A DNA stretch of 64,000 nucleotides, from the NCBI GenBank assembly GCA_036873135.1, contig JAPTYO010000017.1, forward strand, positions 16,492,001 through 16,556,000, written 5' to 3'. A model generated the notes under the pieces. The model was not told the origin of the DNA. It made no database searches and worked only from the letters and a program-made list of their open reading frames with translations. Below are positions 1-10,328 of the stretch, one piece after another. Every line of letters starts with the position of its first letter. The first letter of the stretch is position 1. The stretch is from Clarkia xantiana subsp. parviflora (Eukaryota > Streptophyta > Magnoliopsida > Myrtales > Onagraceae). The position numbers and the translations under genes are program-made.

Positions 1-504
1 TCATCAACAACAACTTACCCATATGGATAAACCACATAAAAAGGCATCATCATAGAATCAAACACTTGGAGTTAAGCCCAAGACACTTTCAAAAATAGCA
101 TATTGCAAATACACATAATGGATGATATTTGCATACCTACATCAACAAGAAGTTTATTTCTCCATCCACAAATCGACATCTACATCAAGAAGGTGTCAGC
201 AACACAAAGCAATTGCGCTATGTTCACAACCAACTTATATGACGCAAGGACAACTTGCGGATTATCTACAAAAAAGGAACTTATAGCAATTCTCTACTCA
301 AAGGGACGACTATCCAAAGAGCCGTCACTTACAAGCAATATCTTGGATTAACACCAAGACCTGCTATCAAAGGGGGCATGTTCACTTCTAGAAAATGACA
401 TGCTGTGACATCTCATATTAGAGGCAAATCCTCATGTTCATAGCCATTCCCTGGATCCAGAACAGGATGGGCAAATACAATAACGGGGCTGATCACCCCA
501 TAAA

Positions 505-805
505 TTGCGAATGTCCTCTGTTTAGACGACAATTCCATATAACGAATTCCTGGTAAGGGTTCACTCTTCATGACGGATGTCCTCTGTTTAGACGACAATC
601 CCATATAACGAATTCCTGGTAAGGGTTCACTCTTCATGACGGATGTCCTCTGTTTAAACAACAATCCCATATAACGAATTCCTGGTAAGGGTTCACTCTT
701 CATGGCGGATGTCCTCTGTTTTGACGACAATCCCATATGACGAATTCCTGGTAAGGGTTCACTCTTCATTGCGGAAGTCCTCTTGCTAGATGACAATTCC
801 GTACT
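505..805. repeat. 66-bp tandem repeat, about four copies (element L)
   Basis: The unit contains TTCCTGGTAAGGGTTCACTC and recurs every 66 bp (for example the start at about 572 recurs at 638). Copies differ by a few substitutions. The same array, inverted, is at 9293-9590 in element R. It lies at the place where the other elements of the window also carry a repeat block, between the coding part and the 3' end of the antisense aORF. It reads through as an open frame only because 66 is a multiple of three, so I do not call a gene. Confidence 0.9.
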
Positions 806-1593
806 ATAGATTTTCAAAATCGTGTTGCATGGTTCCTGGACGCAGAAAACATGCATCACAATTCATACTCTCAAAAGTGTTACATGGTCCCTGGACGCAG
901 GAATCATGTATCACAAATATTTTGCAAAATATTTTGTCAAGTATTTTATCAAATATTTTATGTATCAAACACCATTCCAAACAATTTATCAAACAAGGAT
1001 TTCAAGGTTCGCAAAACTCTCTTTCAAAACCCAAAAAGCTTTTACGTATGCTTCCCCAACGCGGGTTGATACACGCTGGCAGGTGCGCACCCTGTTTAAA
1101 AACTCATAAAATTTACAAGTAGAGTCTTGTACAACGTCGCCTTAGAGTGGAACTAAGAGACGGTATAAACTAGTATCTTGCTCAAGCCAAGATAACACAT
1201 TTCAAACATACTACTTGTTAAGTCGCTATACGCGAACCACTTAACAAATTTTGACGGATATAGTGTCAAGCTATGCAGGAAGACGTACAACATGCATAAC
1301 GCATCGTACAAACAATCTTGAATCAAAAGTGGCCATCGGTCACGATTGCGGGGACTACGTTTACACTACTAGTCATCCGGGTTCAGGAAACACAGTAAGC
1401 GATAACGGTATGAAATATTACTAACAAGTTATCATGCAAACTGTTGTGTATAAAACAGGTTCATACGACGTAGTTCAAAACGAACAAGTCACAAGCGACA
1501 ATCAAACAACAACTCAAACAAGTTTCTAAACATAGAAGCCGGGGGGCAAACGGGCTCACAAACGAGTTCAACATATCAAAAAGACGACACAAA
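806..1593. other. Non-coding spacer of element L
   Basis: This 0.8-kb stretch lies between the 66-bp array and the 3' end of the antisense aORF. It contains two imperfect copies of a motif with CTGGACGCAG (about 836 and 892) and an AT-rich run of TATTTTATCAAATATTTTA-like repeats around 918-965. No gene is supported. It is matched by the inverted stretch 8487-9292 of element R. Confidence 0.6.
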
Positions 1594-2181
1594 TCAAAGG
1601 AGTCCATCATCCCTGACAGGGCTGGGCGGAACAGGCAAAAGTTGCACATTAGTGCCTCCACCATCTTCTCCAAACAAAAATGCAAACTCAGATGTTGCAG
1701 TATCTAAGCGACGAAGCTCGGCAACTTGCCCAACAGCAGACTCCGCATATGGCCCTAACTTGTCAAAAGGAAAGCTAGGAGCAAGAATACTCACTCTACG
1801 AATAAAATCCTCAGCAAACTCACTGAGCATAGGAGTGGCCTTCGCTGTAGCAGCAGCAGTAACTGCGCTATCAAATCCAGGAGTAGAAGGGAACTTGCTA
1901 AATCCAGGAGTAGCATCTCCTAAACTGCTATCAGGAAGTACCTCAAAGGGGTAAAAAGTCTCGGTACAAGCGTCAAGTCCGGAAGCACTCGCATACAAGG
2001 TGAACAGGGATCTATCCAAGCGGTTAGTATAATACCTAACCAACGCCTCAGTCTCTCCAGCAGTTACATCCTCACCGGTGTCTAAACCACTATCTGCCGG
2101 CAAAGCCGGGTCTACTTCCAAGTCATCCTCTATATCGGAATTAAAGGGAGTCTACGATAGAGGAGTGGTGGACTTACTCAT
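1594..2181 (-). pseudogene. Antisense aORF remnant of element L, internally deleted
   Basis: This is the counterpart of the aORF of element R at 6163-8486. Compared with R, the bases equivalent to 6439-8174 (about 1,736 bp) are missing, which joins the first ~90 codons to the last ~100 codons in frame. The lost part holds the whole putative-transposon core (PF04195-like) and the predicted introns. There is also a TAG at about codon 10 (near 2152), where R has CAG. The deletion ends are not GT/AG, so this is not a retro-copied splice product. The remaining C-terminus is alanine-rich and ends in SPVRDDGLL. Non-functional. Confidence 0.75.
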
Positions 2182-2257
2182 TGTATCAACGCGACCAAAG
2201 GGAAGAAAGCTCCGCAAGAAGTTACTACGATCCCACAATCTGCAAGAAGCAAGCGAA

Positions 2258-2445
2258 AGACAACGCGCGTATCAAAATCGATGCGTATCACAGCCAATGC
2301 GCGTATCAAAGTCAACGCGCGTATCAAAAGTCAACACGCGTATCAAAAGTCAACGTGCGTATAAAAAGTCAACACGCGTATCAAAAGTCAACACACGTAC
2401 AAAAGTCAACGCGCGTATCAAAAAGTCAACGCACGTAGCCAAGAT
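2258..2445. repeat. About 20-bp tandem repeat (CGCG plus W-box-like) in the L aORF leader
   Basis: The units read as the complement of GATACGCGCGTTGACTTTT with many variants. The array is shorter and more degenerate than its inverted partner at 5815-6085 in element R. It lies just upstream of the aORF start on the minus strand. Confidence 0.85.
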
Positions 2446-3866
2446 CCACGCGCATAGTAAAGTTGGTACGTACCATAAAAGGGACTAACATCTTAAGGAG
2501 CTATCATGCAAACGGTGGAATTAACGCGACAAACCACAAGGATCGAACATGGCAACGCTTAAGGGAAATATTTCTCTAAGGCGTCAAGACGACAAGTGAC
2601 TATGCCTAAAGTTATTGGGCGATCCCCGTCAACCCAAAACCCGCCAAGAGGAAAATTCTGCATATCGACCAAAAAGCTTCTACGAAAAGACACGGGGGCA
2701 CTATATCCAAACGAGGAATTCTACCTTAACTATCCACGAAAGTGAAAAATCGCCCAAGTTATGGACAAACGACGATAATAACGGCAACTAATCACCAATT
2801 ACACGACATACAAGCATCAACAAGCAGTTCCACACGTCAACGACAAAAAATAGCTCAAACGAACAATAATAAGGTGACATTCGAAATCAAGTCGAAGATG
2901 TCCTGTAAATTCAAATTTCCAAATTACCTCAAAACGTGACGAAAAGTATCCCAATGGACTCTCCTCGTCGAGACGATTCCGGAAAGGTAAGGACCGCGAC
3001 GAACCGAGGCCGGGAAGGCGGCGCGTGGGCCACACGCTCCGGCGAAGGTGATTCTCATGCGGCGGCGCGTGAGGGCGCGTCCGGTGTCTCCTGGTGGCTC
3101 CGAAGGCGGCGCTGGAATCCTCGTGATAAACTGAGTCGAATGGTGGTGTCAACTTCTAAAAACAAGCCAAAGGTCAAACTCGAAACTGTCAGGATGTGTC
3201 TAAGCTCCACGACGGCGAAGAAATTATGAACACAAAAGTAATTTCGGGAAAGGATGAATGAATTACCTGCAAAGAAGATGGAATGATGAATTCCCAAGGT
3301 GCTGGAAGGATAATTGGGGATGTGTGTATTTACATATCCCAAAGAGATGCTTTGTTGATAAGTATTAAAGGATTAGCTTACCTACATTCAAGCCTAAACA
3401 CCTACGGTATACTCTACCCTCTCTTCTAAAAATATATACTCCTATGCATATCTTGACATTGCACGTATCAAACCCATCACTTTACACGTACGTTGCAACC
3501 GCATGATTCATGATTTGATAATCGCTAAGTTGTTTTAGAAGCATACGGTCTCTATTTCTTGCATTGCGTAAATTGCGATCTTGCCATGACCATTACCTAT
3601 GCATGCGTATTGATAGAGGCATGCTCGCATAGTGTATTACCAATTGCCCATGTCTCCGACGATAACCATACTTGCACATATACATTTCCTATTGCACTAA
3701 CCGTGATGACAGGAAACAAAGTCATTCGGTCGGAAAATCAAACCACAGCCAAAATCAAGATGCTAGCATCCGACCAACGATCAAAACCGAAAGGTTAGCG
3801 TCAAACTCAAATTGGACAAGTATCCTAACTTAAAATAGAGTCAAGAAAGGTTCTAAACCGTTACTT
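2446..3866 (-). other. Leader/upstream region of the L antisense aORF
   Basis: This 1.4-kb stretch holds a GC-rich block (about 2980-3130) and AT-rich flanks. No conserved protein is visible, although several short frames are open. The equivalent position in other elements carries the aORF promoter and leader introns, so that role is inferred here. Positions up to 3552 are matched by the inverted arm 4696-6100. Positions 3553-3866 have no partner because the R copy is interrupted there. Confidence 0.5.
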
Positions 3867-3880
3867 GACTCGGGGGCAAG
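3867..3880 (+). other. Polypurine tract of element L
   Basis: GACTCGGGGGCAAG sits directly before the LTR start TGATGG. Families I and II have very similar tracts in the same place. This is the plus-strand primer site expected next to a 3' LTR, and it fixes the orientation of L as plus. Confidence 0.85.
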
Positions 3881-4695
3881 TGATGGATAAATGTCCAATT
3901 CAGGTTTGTATTTACATTTCGGACCTCGTAAACACGTCGAAAATTACATATCGGTTTAAAAAACGTCTCCCAAAGAATCAAAACGGTCGGAAATGCATTT
4001 ACGCGCGTCCGGACCGGACCTCCGGATTGCATTGCAACCCGGACGTCCGGGTTGCAGCAACCCGGAGCTTGCAATCCGTAGGTCCAGGTTGTGCGGCAAT
4101 CCGGACCTCGCCGATTTGCCCAAATTCGACGAGGTCCGGATTGCATTACGGGTATCGCGCGACTATCGTATCCGCGATTACCGTTACGCGTAGAGAAGTC
4201 AAGTTCGCACATTACCAATATGGATGACGGTTACCGCATTATCTTGAACCGTCATCAAACGCTTTAAAACCGGGTCCGGTCCCAAGAAAGCCTATAAATA
4301 GGAGGCCTTGGCCACCCATTTGGACACATCCTCTAATTTGCCCAACTTTGGTATTTTGAGCTCTGACTTCTCTCTAGAAATATTCTCTCTCTAGAAATTA
4401 CCTTTTTGCCCTTATAGTGACTTAAGCTTCGGAGAGGGCTCCGCTAGCACCACCCCCCCTCTCCGTGCTAGCATTGGTCCTTCGTGCAGGAATCGCCGCC
4501 CAGACGCCTACATTTGTGCACAGACCACCGCCTCTTGAGACACAGCCGAACCGAGTCACAGACCTTTACGGGAATTTAATCCGAACACTCGTCAGTGGCC
4601 CAACCTCCTCCCGACGGAAGGGTTACAGCCCAAAAATCCCGCACAACCACGCGAACAGACGCGTCCTCACGACCTTGTTCATCCCGGACACAACA
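3881..4695 (+). repeat. 3' LTR of element L (family III, 815 bp)
   Basis: It starts TGATGGATAAATGTCC after the polypurine tract and ends GGACACAACA. The inner end of the partial LTR at 13501-13985 shows the same terminus followed by a primer-binding site. A TATA box (CTATAAATAG, about 4291) lies roughly mid-LTR, followed by a block with CTTCGGAGAGGG and CACCCCCCCTCTCCG that is shared with families I and II. The U3 part contains a 22-bp perfect palindrome at 4034-4055 centred on GACGTC. Confidence 0.9.
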
Positions 4696-4700
4696 GAGAC

Positions 4701-5814
4701 CGTATGCTTCTAAAACAACTTAGCGATTATCAAATCATGAATCATGCGGTTGCAACGTACGTGTAAAATGATGGGTTTGATATGTGCAATGTCAAGATAT
4801 GCATAGGAGTAGATATTTTTAGAAGAGAGCGTAGAGTATACCGTAGGTGTTTAGGCTTGAATGTAGGTAAGCTAATCCTTTAATCCTTATCAATAAAGCA
4901 TCTCTTTGGGATATGTAAATACACACATCCCCAATTATCCTTCTAGCACCTTGGGAACTCAACATTCCATCTTCTTTGCAGGTAATTCATTCATCCTTTC
5001 CCGAAATTGCTTTTGTGTTCATAATTTCTTCGCCGTCGTGGAGTTTAGACACATCCTGACAGTTTCGAGTTTGATCTTTGGCTTGTTTTCAGAAGTTGAC
5101 ACCACCATTCGACTCATTTTATCACGAGGATTCCAGCGACGCCTTCGGAGCTACCAGGAGACACCGGACGCGCCCTCACGCGCCGCCGCATGAGAATCAC
5201 CTTCGCCGGAGCGTGTGGCCCACGCGCCGCCTTCCCGGCCTCGGTTCGTCGCGGTCCTTACCTTTCCGGAATCGTCTCGACGAGGGGAGTCCATTGGGAT
5301 ACTTTTCGTCACGTTTTGAGGTAATATGGAAATTCGAATTTACAGGAGAGCTTCGACTTGATTTCGAATGTCACCGTATTATTGTTCGTTTGAGCTATTT
5401 TTTGTCGTTGACGTGTGGAACTGCTTGTTGATGCTTGTATGTCGTGTAATTGCTGATTAGTTGCCGTTATTATCGTCGTTTGTCCATAACTTGGGCGATT
5501 TTTCACTTACGTGGATAGTGAAGGTAGAATTCCTCGTTTGGATATAGTGCCCCCGTGTCTTTTCGTAGAAGCTTTTTGGTTGATATGCAGAATTTTCCTC
5601 TTGGCGGGTTTTGGGTTGACGGGGATTGCCCAATAACTTTAGGCATAGTCACTCTTCGTCTTGACGCCTTAGAGAAATATTTCCCTTAAGCGTTGCCATG
5701 TTCGATCCTTGTGGTTTGTCGCGTTAATTCCACCGTTTGCATGATAGCTCCTTAAGATGTTAGTCCCTTTTATGGTACGTACCAACTTTACTATGCGCGT
5801 GGATCTTGGCTACG
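4701..5814 (+). other. Leader/upstream region of the R antisense aORF
   Basis: This is the inverted copy of 2446-3552. It contains a GC-rich block at about 5130-5290 and several open but unconserved frames. A TTCTTTGCAG-GTAA stretch near 4975 and a TTGCTTCTTGCAG acceptor-like stretch near 6090-6104 suggest leader introns. I see no convincing TATA box and no gene. Confidence 0.45.
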
Positions 5815-6085
5815 TGCGTTGACTTTTTGATACGCGCGTTGACTTTTGATACGTGTGTTGACTTTTGATACGCGTGTTGACTTTTGATACGCGCGTTGAC
5901 TTTTGATACGCGCGTTGACTTTTGATACGCGCGTTGACTTTGATACGCGCGTTGACTTTGATACGCGCATTGGCTGTGATACGCGCATCGATTTTGATAC
6001 GCGCGTTGTCTTTTGATACGTGTGTTGACTTTTGATACGCGCGTTGACTTTTGATACGCGCGTTGACTTTGATATGCGCGCTGAC
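5815..6085. repeat. About 20-bp tandem array of CGCG-box plus W-box-like units
   Basis: The unit is close to GATACGCGCGTTGACTTTT, repeated about 14 times with 18- to 20-bp spacing. I count eleven TTGACT cores (the W-box bound by WRKY factors is TTGAC followed by C or T). Most units also hold ACGCGC, which resembles the CGCG box bound by CAMTA factors. The array ends about 80 bp before the aORF ATG and just before an acceptor-like TTGCTTCTTGCAG. A regulatory role is inference. Confidence 0.85.
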
Positions 6086-6162
6086 TTTCGCTTGCTTCTT
6101 GCAGATTGTGGGATCGTAGTAACTTCTTGCGGAGCTTTCTTCCCTTTGGTCGCGTTGATACA

Positions 6163-8486
6163 ATGAGTAAGTCCACCACTCCTCTATCGCAGACTCCCTT
6201 TAATTCCGATATAGAGGATGACTTGGAAGTAGACCCGGCTTTGCCGGCAGATAGTGTTTTAGATACCGGTGAGGATGTAACTGCTGGAGAGACTGAGGCG
6301 TTGGTTAGGTATTATACTAACCGCTTGGATAGATCCCTGTTCACCTTGTATGCGAGTGCTTCCGGACTTGACGCTTGTACCGAGACTTTTTACCCCTTTG
6401 AGGTACTTCCTGATAGCAGTTTAGGAGATGCTACTCCTCCGCCTGTAGATTTATCCGTCGTGTACACATCACACGTTAGAGAGGGTGTGCGGTTTCCCTA
6501 CTGTTCCGACTTGGTTGAGCTCTGTAGCGGTTATGGGATTTCCCCTTTAGATCTTGCACCCAACGGGATTCGGGTATGGACTTGTATCAGAGTGTTGCTT
6601 CACAAGCAGTCCTGGCGTTATTCCCGTACCCTCTTTCGCTGCTTCTACCAGCTTAAGAGTTCTGACTCAGCGGGATTGTGCGGTGTGAAAGTTCGTCGGC
6701 CGAACTTGCAGAGCGATGGTTTTGAAGAACTTGGTCTTGGGGAAGCCAAGTGGGATCCTAGTTACCGATTTGTTGCTACCGCGGATCGGTCTGCCTACCA
6801 TTGGAGACATCATTACTTTTTTGTTCATGATGCAGGGACGACTTGGGATGTCGAGTATGTTCAGAAATTTGATCCCGCGCCTGCTTTTCGGGAACTTTCC
6901 TTGTCGGATAAAGAAGTGATAAAACAGATATATCACTGTCAACAATCGCGCGGCTTTACTTGCTCATTGCGTGCATCCGATCAGGAATTGATTGATGCTG
7001 GGATCCATGTGCTCCCTTCTGCAGCTTCGGTATGTTGATCATTTTTATAACTTTCTACCGTGTTGCACTGTAGGTTTGTTTGACGGAAAAAGCTCGTCTT
7101 TGCAGACGGCGGCCGCTCGCAAGATTGCTTCTAGCGGGAGGATCGTTCCCCCATTTGCTTCTGGAGCATCGGCGGATTTTGGACGCGGCAAAGGTAGATA
7201 GTTTTAAAAGGACAATCTTTTACTTTCTTGGTTGGGTTGTAACTTTGCATGCTACTTGCAGGTCGTACGACGCTTGTTACTGACCGCGTTGTTGCTGTTC
7301 CTGACTCTTCCAAACGGTCCACCACTGGGGCGCGTTCTTCGAGCAGTTCAAAGCGTCCGAAGACTACTGTGACCGTTCCTACTCCTTCCTGTCATAAAGG
7401 GAAGGAAGTTGACGGTTGCGAGGATGCGTTGTCTGCCCCTCGCTCGAAGGAGCGGTCCGAGGTGGAACGTTCTCTTCTTTCTGGTATAAGCTGGATACTT
7501 TATTCTGTGTCTTTATACGCTTTGTTTTTGGCTTTTGCATAACGCTGCTTGGTTTACATGTAGCGATCCCGCCACTTGGACGTGCGGATTTGCTTCGTCC
7601 TTTGGATGGTGATATTTCAGATGGTAAGTGGATGCCATACGTGGCAGGAGATCTTACTTTTCCAAAGAACTCCAAGCTGAGCATGCCTGAAGTTGGCGTG
7701 CGTGTTCTTCATCGATCCATTCCTCCTGGTGATCGAGTTGTTCGACCCTCGAGTGACGAGGAGGCACGAACTTTTGTTGAGAGATCGTTGTCTGGATTCA
7801 CTCCAGTGAGTATCTTTTTCCACTTTGCTATGTTCGTAGTTCCCGAACATGTATGCTTATTGTCTCCTTGTTTTCAGGTTGTTTCTGATATGGTGCACAT
7901 GGCGTCTTTCATGTTGGAGCTCGTCCAGGAGAGACGTGCCGTTGTTGACAAAGCTGCCACTTTATCTAAGGAGCTTGAGGAAGCTAAGGACGAAGTGCGC
8001 CGACTTTCGTTGAAGAAGGATTTTGATGCTCGTTATGATTCTGATCACGCCAGCCTTGTTCAGCTTGAATCTGAGAACGCCGCCATTGAGAAGGCGATTT
8101 CCGATAATGTAGGCAAGCACAAGGCTGCCTGCCGGAAAGTGCGCGAGGCAGAAATGAAGGCTGGCATTGAAGAGGGACTTAGCAAGTTCCCTTCTACTCC
8201 TGGATTTGATAGCGCAGTTACTGCTGCTGCTACAGCGAAGGCCACTCCTATGCTCAGTGAGTTTGCTGAGGATTTTATTCGTAGAGTGAGTATTCTTGCT
8301 CCTGGCTTTCCTTTTGACAAGTTAGGGCCATATGCGGAGTCTGCTGTTGGGCAAGTTGCCGAGCTTCGTCGCTTAGATACTGCACCATCTGAGTTTACAT
8401 TTTTGTTTGGAGAAGATGGTGGAGGCACTAATGTGCAACTTTTGCCTGTTCCGCCCAGCCCTGTCAGGGATGATGGACTCATTTGA
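6163..8486 (+). CDS. Antisense aORF of element R: plant putative-transposon protein, spliced
   Basis: The ATG at 6163 (MSKST) opens a frame to about 7033. Its N-terminal region includes VRFPYCSDLVELC, HYFFVHD and related motifs of the plant 'putative gypsy type transposon' family (PF04195-like). Intron-like GT...AG stretches follow at about 7034-7077, 7194-7261, 7484-7563 and 7806-7877. The last exon (7878-8486) encodes a predicted coiled coil (heptads from VSDMVHM onward) and an alanine-rich C-terminus ending SPVRDDGLI. The gene runs opposite to gag. Its role is unknown; similar antisense genes are known from Tat-lineage elements. The phase across the first small intron does not close at the strongest donor, so exon borders are provisional and intactness is uncertain. 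Confidence 0.6.
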
Positions 8487-9292
8487 TTTGTGTCGTCTTT
8501 TTGATATGTTCAACTCGTTTTTGAGCCCGTTTGCCCCCCGGCTTCTATGTTTAGAAACTTGTTTGAGTTGTTGTTTGATTGTCGCTTGTGACTTGTTCGC
8601 TTTGAACTACGTCGTATGAACCTGTTTTATACACAGCAGTTTGCATGATAACTTGTTAGTAATATTTCATACCGTTATCGCTTACTGTGTTTCCTGAACC
8701 CGGATGGTTAGTAGTGTAAACGTAGTCCCCGCAATCGTGACCGATGGCCACTTTTGATTCAAGATTGTTTGTACGATGCGTTATGCATGTTGTACGTCTT
8801 CCTACATAGCTTGACACTATATCCGTCGAAATTTGTTAAGTGGTTCGCGTATTGTGACTTAACAAGTAGTATGTTTGAAATGTGTTATCTTGGCTTGAGC
8901 AAGATACTAGTTTATACCGTCTCTTAGTTCCACTCTAAGGCGACGTTGTACATGACTCTACTTGTAAATTTTATGAGTTTTTAAACAGGGTGCGCACCTG
9001 CCATCGTGTATCAACCCGCGTTGGGGAAGCATACGTAAAAGCTTTTTGGGTTTTGAAAGAGAGTTTTGCGAACCTTGAAATCCTTGTTTGATAAAATGTT
9101 TGGAAAGGTGTTTGATACATAAAATATTTGATAAAATACTTGACAAAATATTTTGCAAAATATTTGTGATACATGATTCCTGCGTCCAGGGACCATGTAA
9201 CACTCTTGAGAGTATGAATTGTGATGCATGTTTTCTGCGTCCAGGAACCATGCAACACGATTTTGAAAATCTATAGTACGGAATAGTTATCT
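8487..9292. other. Non-coding spacer of element R
   Basis: This is the inverted partner of 806-1593. It holds AT-rich repeats of AAAATATTTGATAAAATA type near 9120-9170 and two copies of a CTGCGTCCAGG-containing motif (about 9180 and 9237). It is probably the 3' flank of the aORF transcript. No gene is supported. Confidence 0.6.
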
Positions 9293-9590
9293 AGCAAGAG
9301 GACTTCCGCAATGAAGAGTGAACCCTTACCAGGAATTCGTCATATGGGATTGTCGTCTAAACAGAGGACATCCGCCATGAAGAGTGAACCCTTACCAAGA
9401 ATTCGTTATATGGGATTGTCGTTTAAACAGAGTACATCCGTCATGAAGAGTGAACCCTTACCAGGAATTCGTTATATGAGATTGTCGTCTAAACAAAGGA
9501 CATCCGTCATGAAGAGTGAACCCTTACCAGGAATTCGTTATATGGAATTGTCGTCTAAACAGAGGACATTCGCAATTTATGGGGTGATCA
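9293..9590. repeat. 66-bp tandem repeat, about four copies (element R)
   Basis: The unit includes GAGTGAACCCTTACCAGGAA and repeats every 66 bp. It is the inverted partner of 505-805. It lies between the gag2 end and the aORF end, the same relative position as the unrelated arrays in elements B, E, D and G. Confidence 0.9.
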
Positions 9591-10328
9591 GCCCCGTTAT
9601 TGTATTTGCCCATCCTGTTCTGGATCCAGGGAATGGCTATGAACATGAGGATTTGCCTCTAATATGAGATGTCACAGCATGTCATTTTCTAGAAGTGAAC
9701 ATGCCCCGTTTGATAGCAGGTCTTGGTGTTAATCCAAGATATTGCTTGTAAGTGACGGCTCTTTGGATAGCCGTCCCTTTGAGTAGAGAATTGCTATAAG
9801 TTCCTTTTTTTGTAGATAATCCGCAAGTTGTCCTTGCGTCATATAAGTTGGTTGTGAACATAGCGCAATTGCTTTGTGTTGCTGACACCTTCTTGATGTA
9901 GATGTCGATTTGTGGATGGAGAAATAAACTCCTTGTTGATGTAGGTATGCAAATATCATCCATTATGTGTATTTGCAATATGCTATTTTTGAAAGTGTCT
10001 CGGGCTTAACTCCAAGTGTTTGATTCTATGATGATGCCTTTTTATGTGGTTTATCCATATGGGTAAGTTGTTGTTGATGATAAACGTTGTCATAACGCAT
10101 GATAGCTTTTGCTTGCACGTGGCATAATTTCTTGGATTATTGATGTAGATAGTAAGCGGGTAGTTTAGTTGCTTCGCGTTTAATCCAAAAAATAGCGTGC
10201 AAGAGATAGATGTGTACCTACAAATGTAGATTGACTTTATTAGATACTTGCGCGTATTTACATTGATCATACTAGAAATACTAGGAATGCGCAAAGTAAA
10301 CTAAAAGATAGTTGTTTCTCCCGTTTCA
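9591..10328. other. Spacer between gag2 stop and 66-bp array (element R)
   Basis: Up to about 10085 this is the inverted copy of positions 1-500. The rest has no partner because the window ends. No protein similarity or RNA gene is recognised. Confidence 0.6.

Larger units (their letters stand above)
1..4695 (+). mobile_element. Element L: 3' half of a family III Tat-type LTR retrotransposon
   Basis: This is the right end of a plus-oriented Ty3/gypsy element whose 5' part lies beyond the window start. In order it holds a 66-bp tandem repeat, an antisense aORF remnant, an aORF leader with a short tandem repeat, a polypurine tract and one full LTR at 3881-4695. Positions 1-3552 are the reverse complement of 4696 to about 10085 (element R) apart from a 1.7-kb gap, so L and R are two copies of one family in opposite orientation. 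The five bases after the LTR (GAGAC, 4696-4700) match the interrupted R sequence, because their complement is at 3548-3552. I infer that L inserted into R. Confidence 0.85.

Noticed and set aside
413..859. 148-codon minus-strand open frame
   Set aside because: It is read-through of the 66-bp tandem repeat, whose length is a multiple of three. It has no protein character beyond the repeat.
5815..6085. CRISPR-like short regular repeats
   Set aside because: Units are contiguous 18-20-bp tandem repeats without unique spacers, in a plant retrotransposon, with no cas genes.
6439..8174. L copy as a retro-inserted spliced aORF transcript
   Set aside because: The missing block lacks GT...AG borders and spans several exons and introns as one piece, so it is a deletion.
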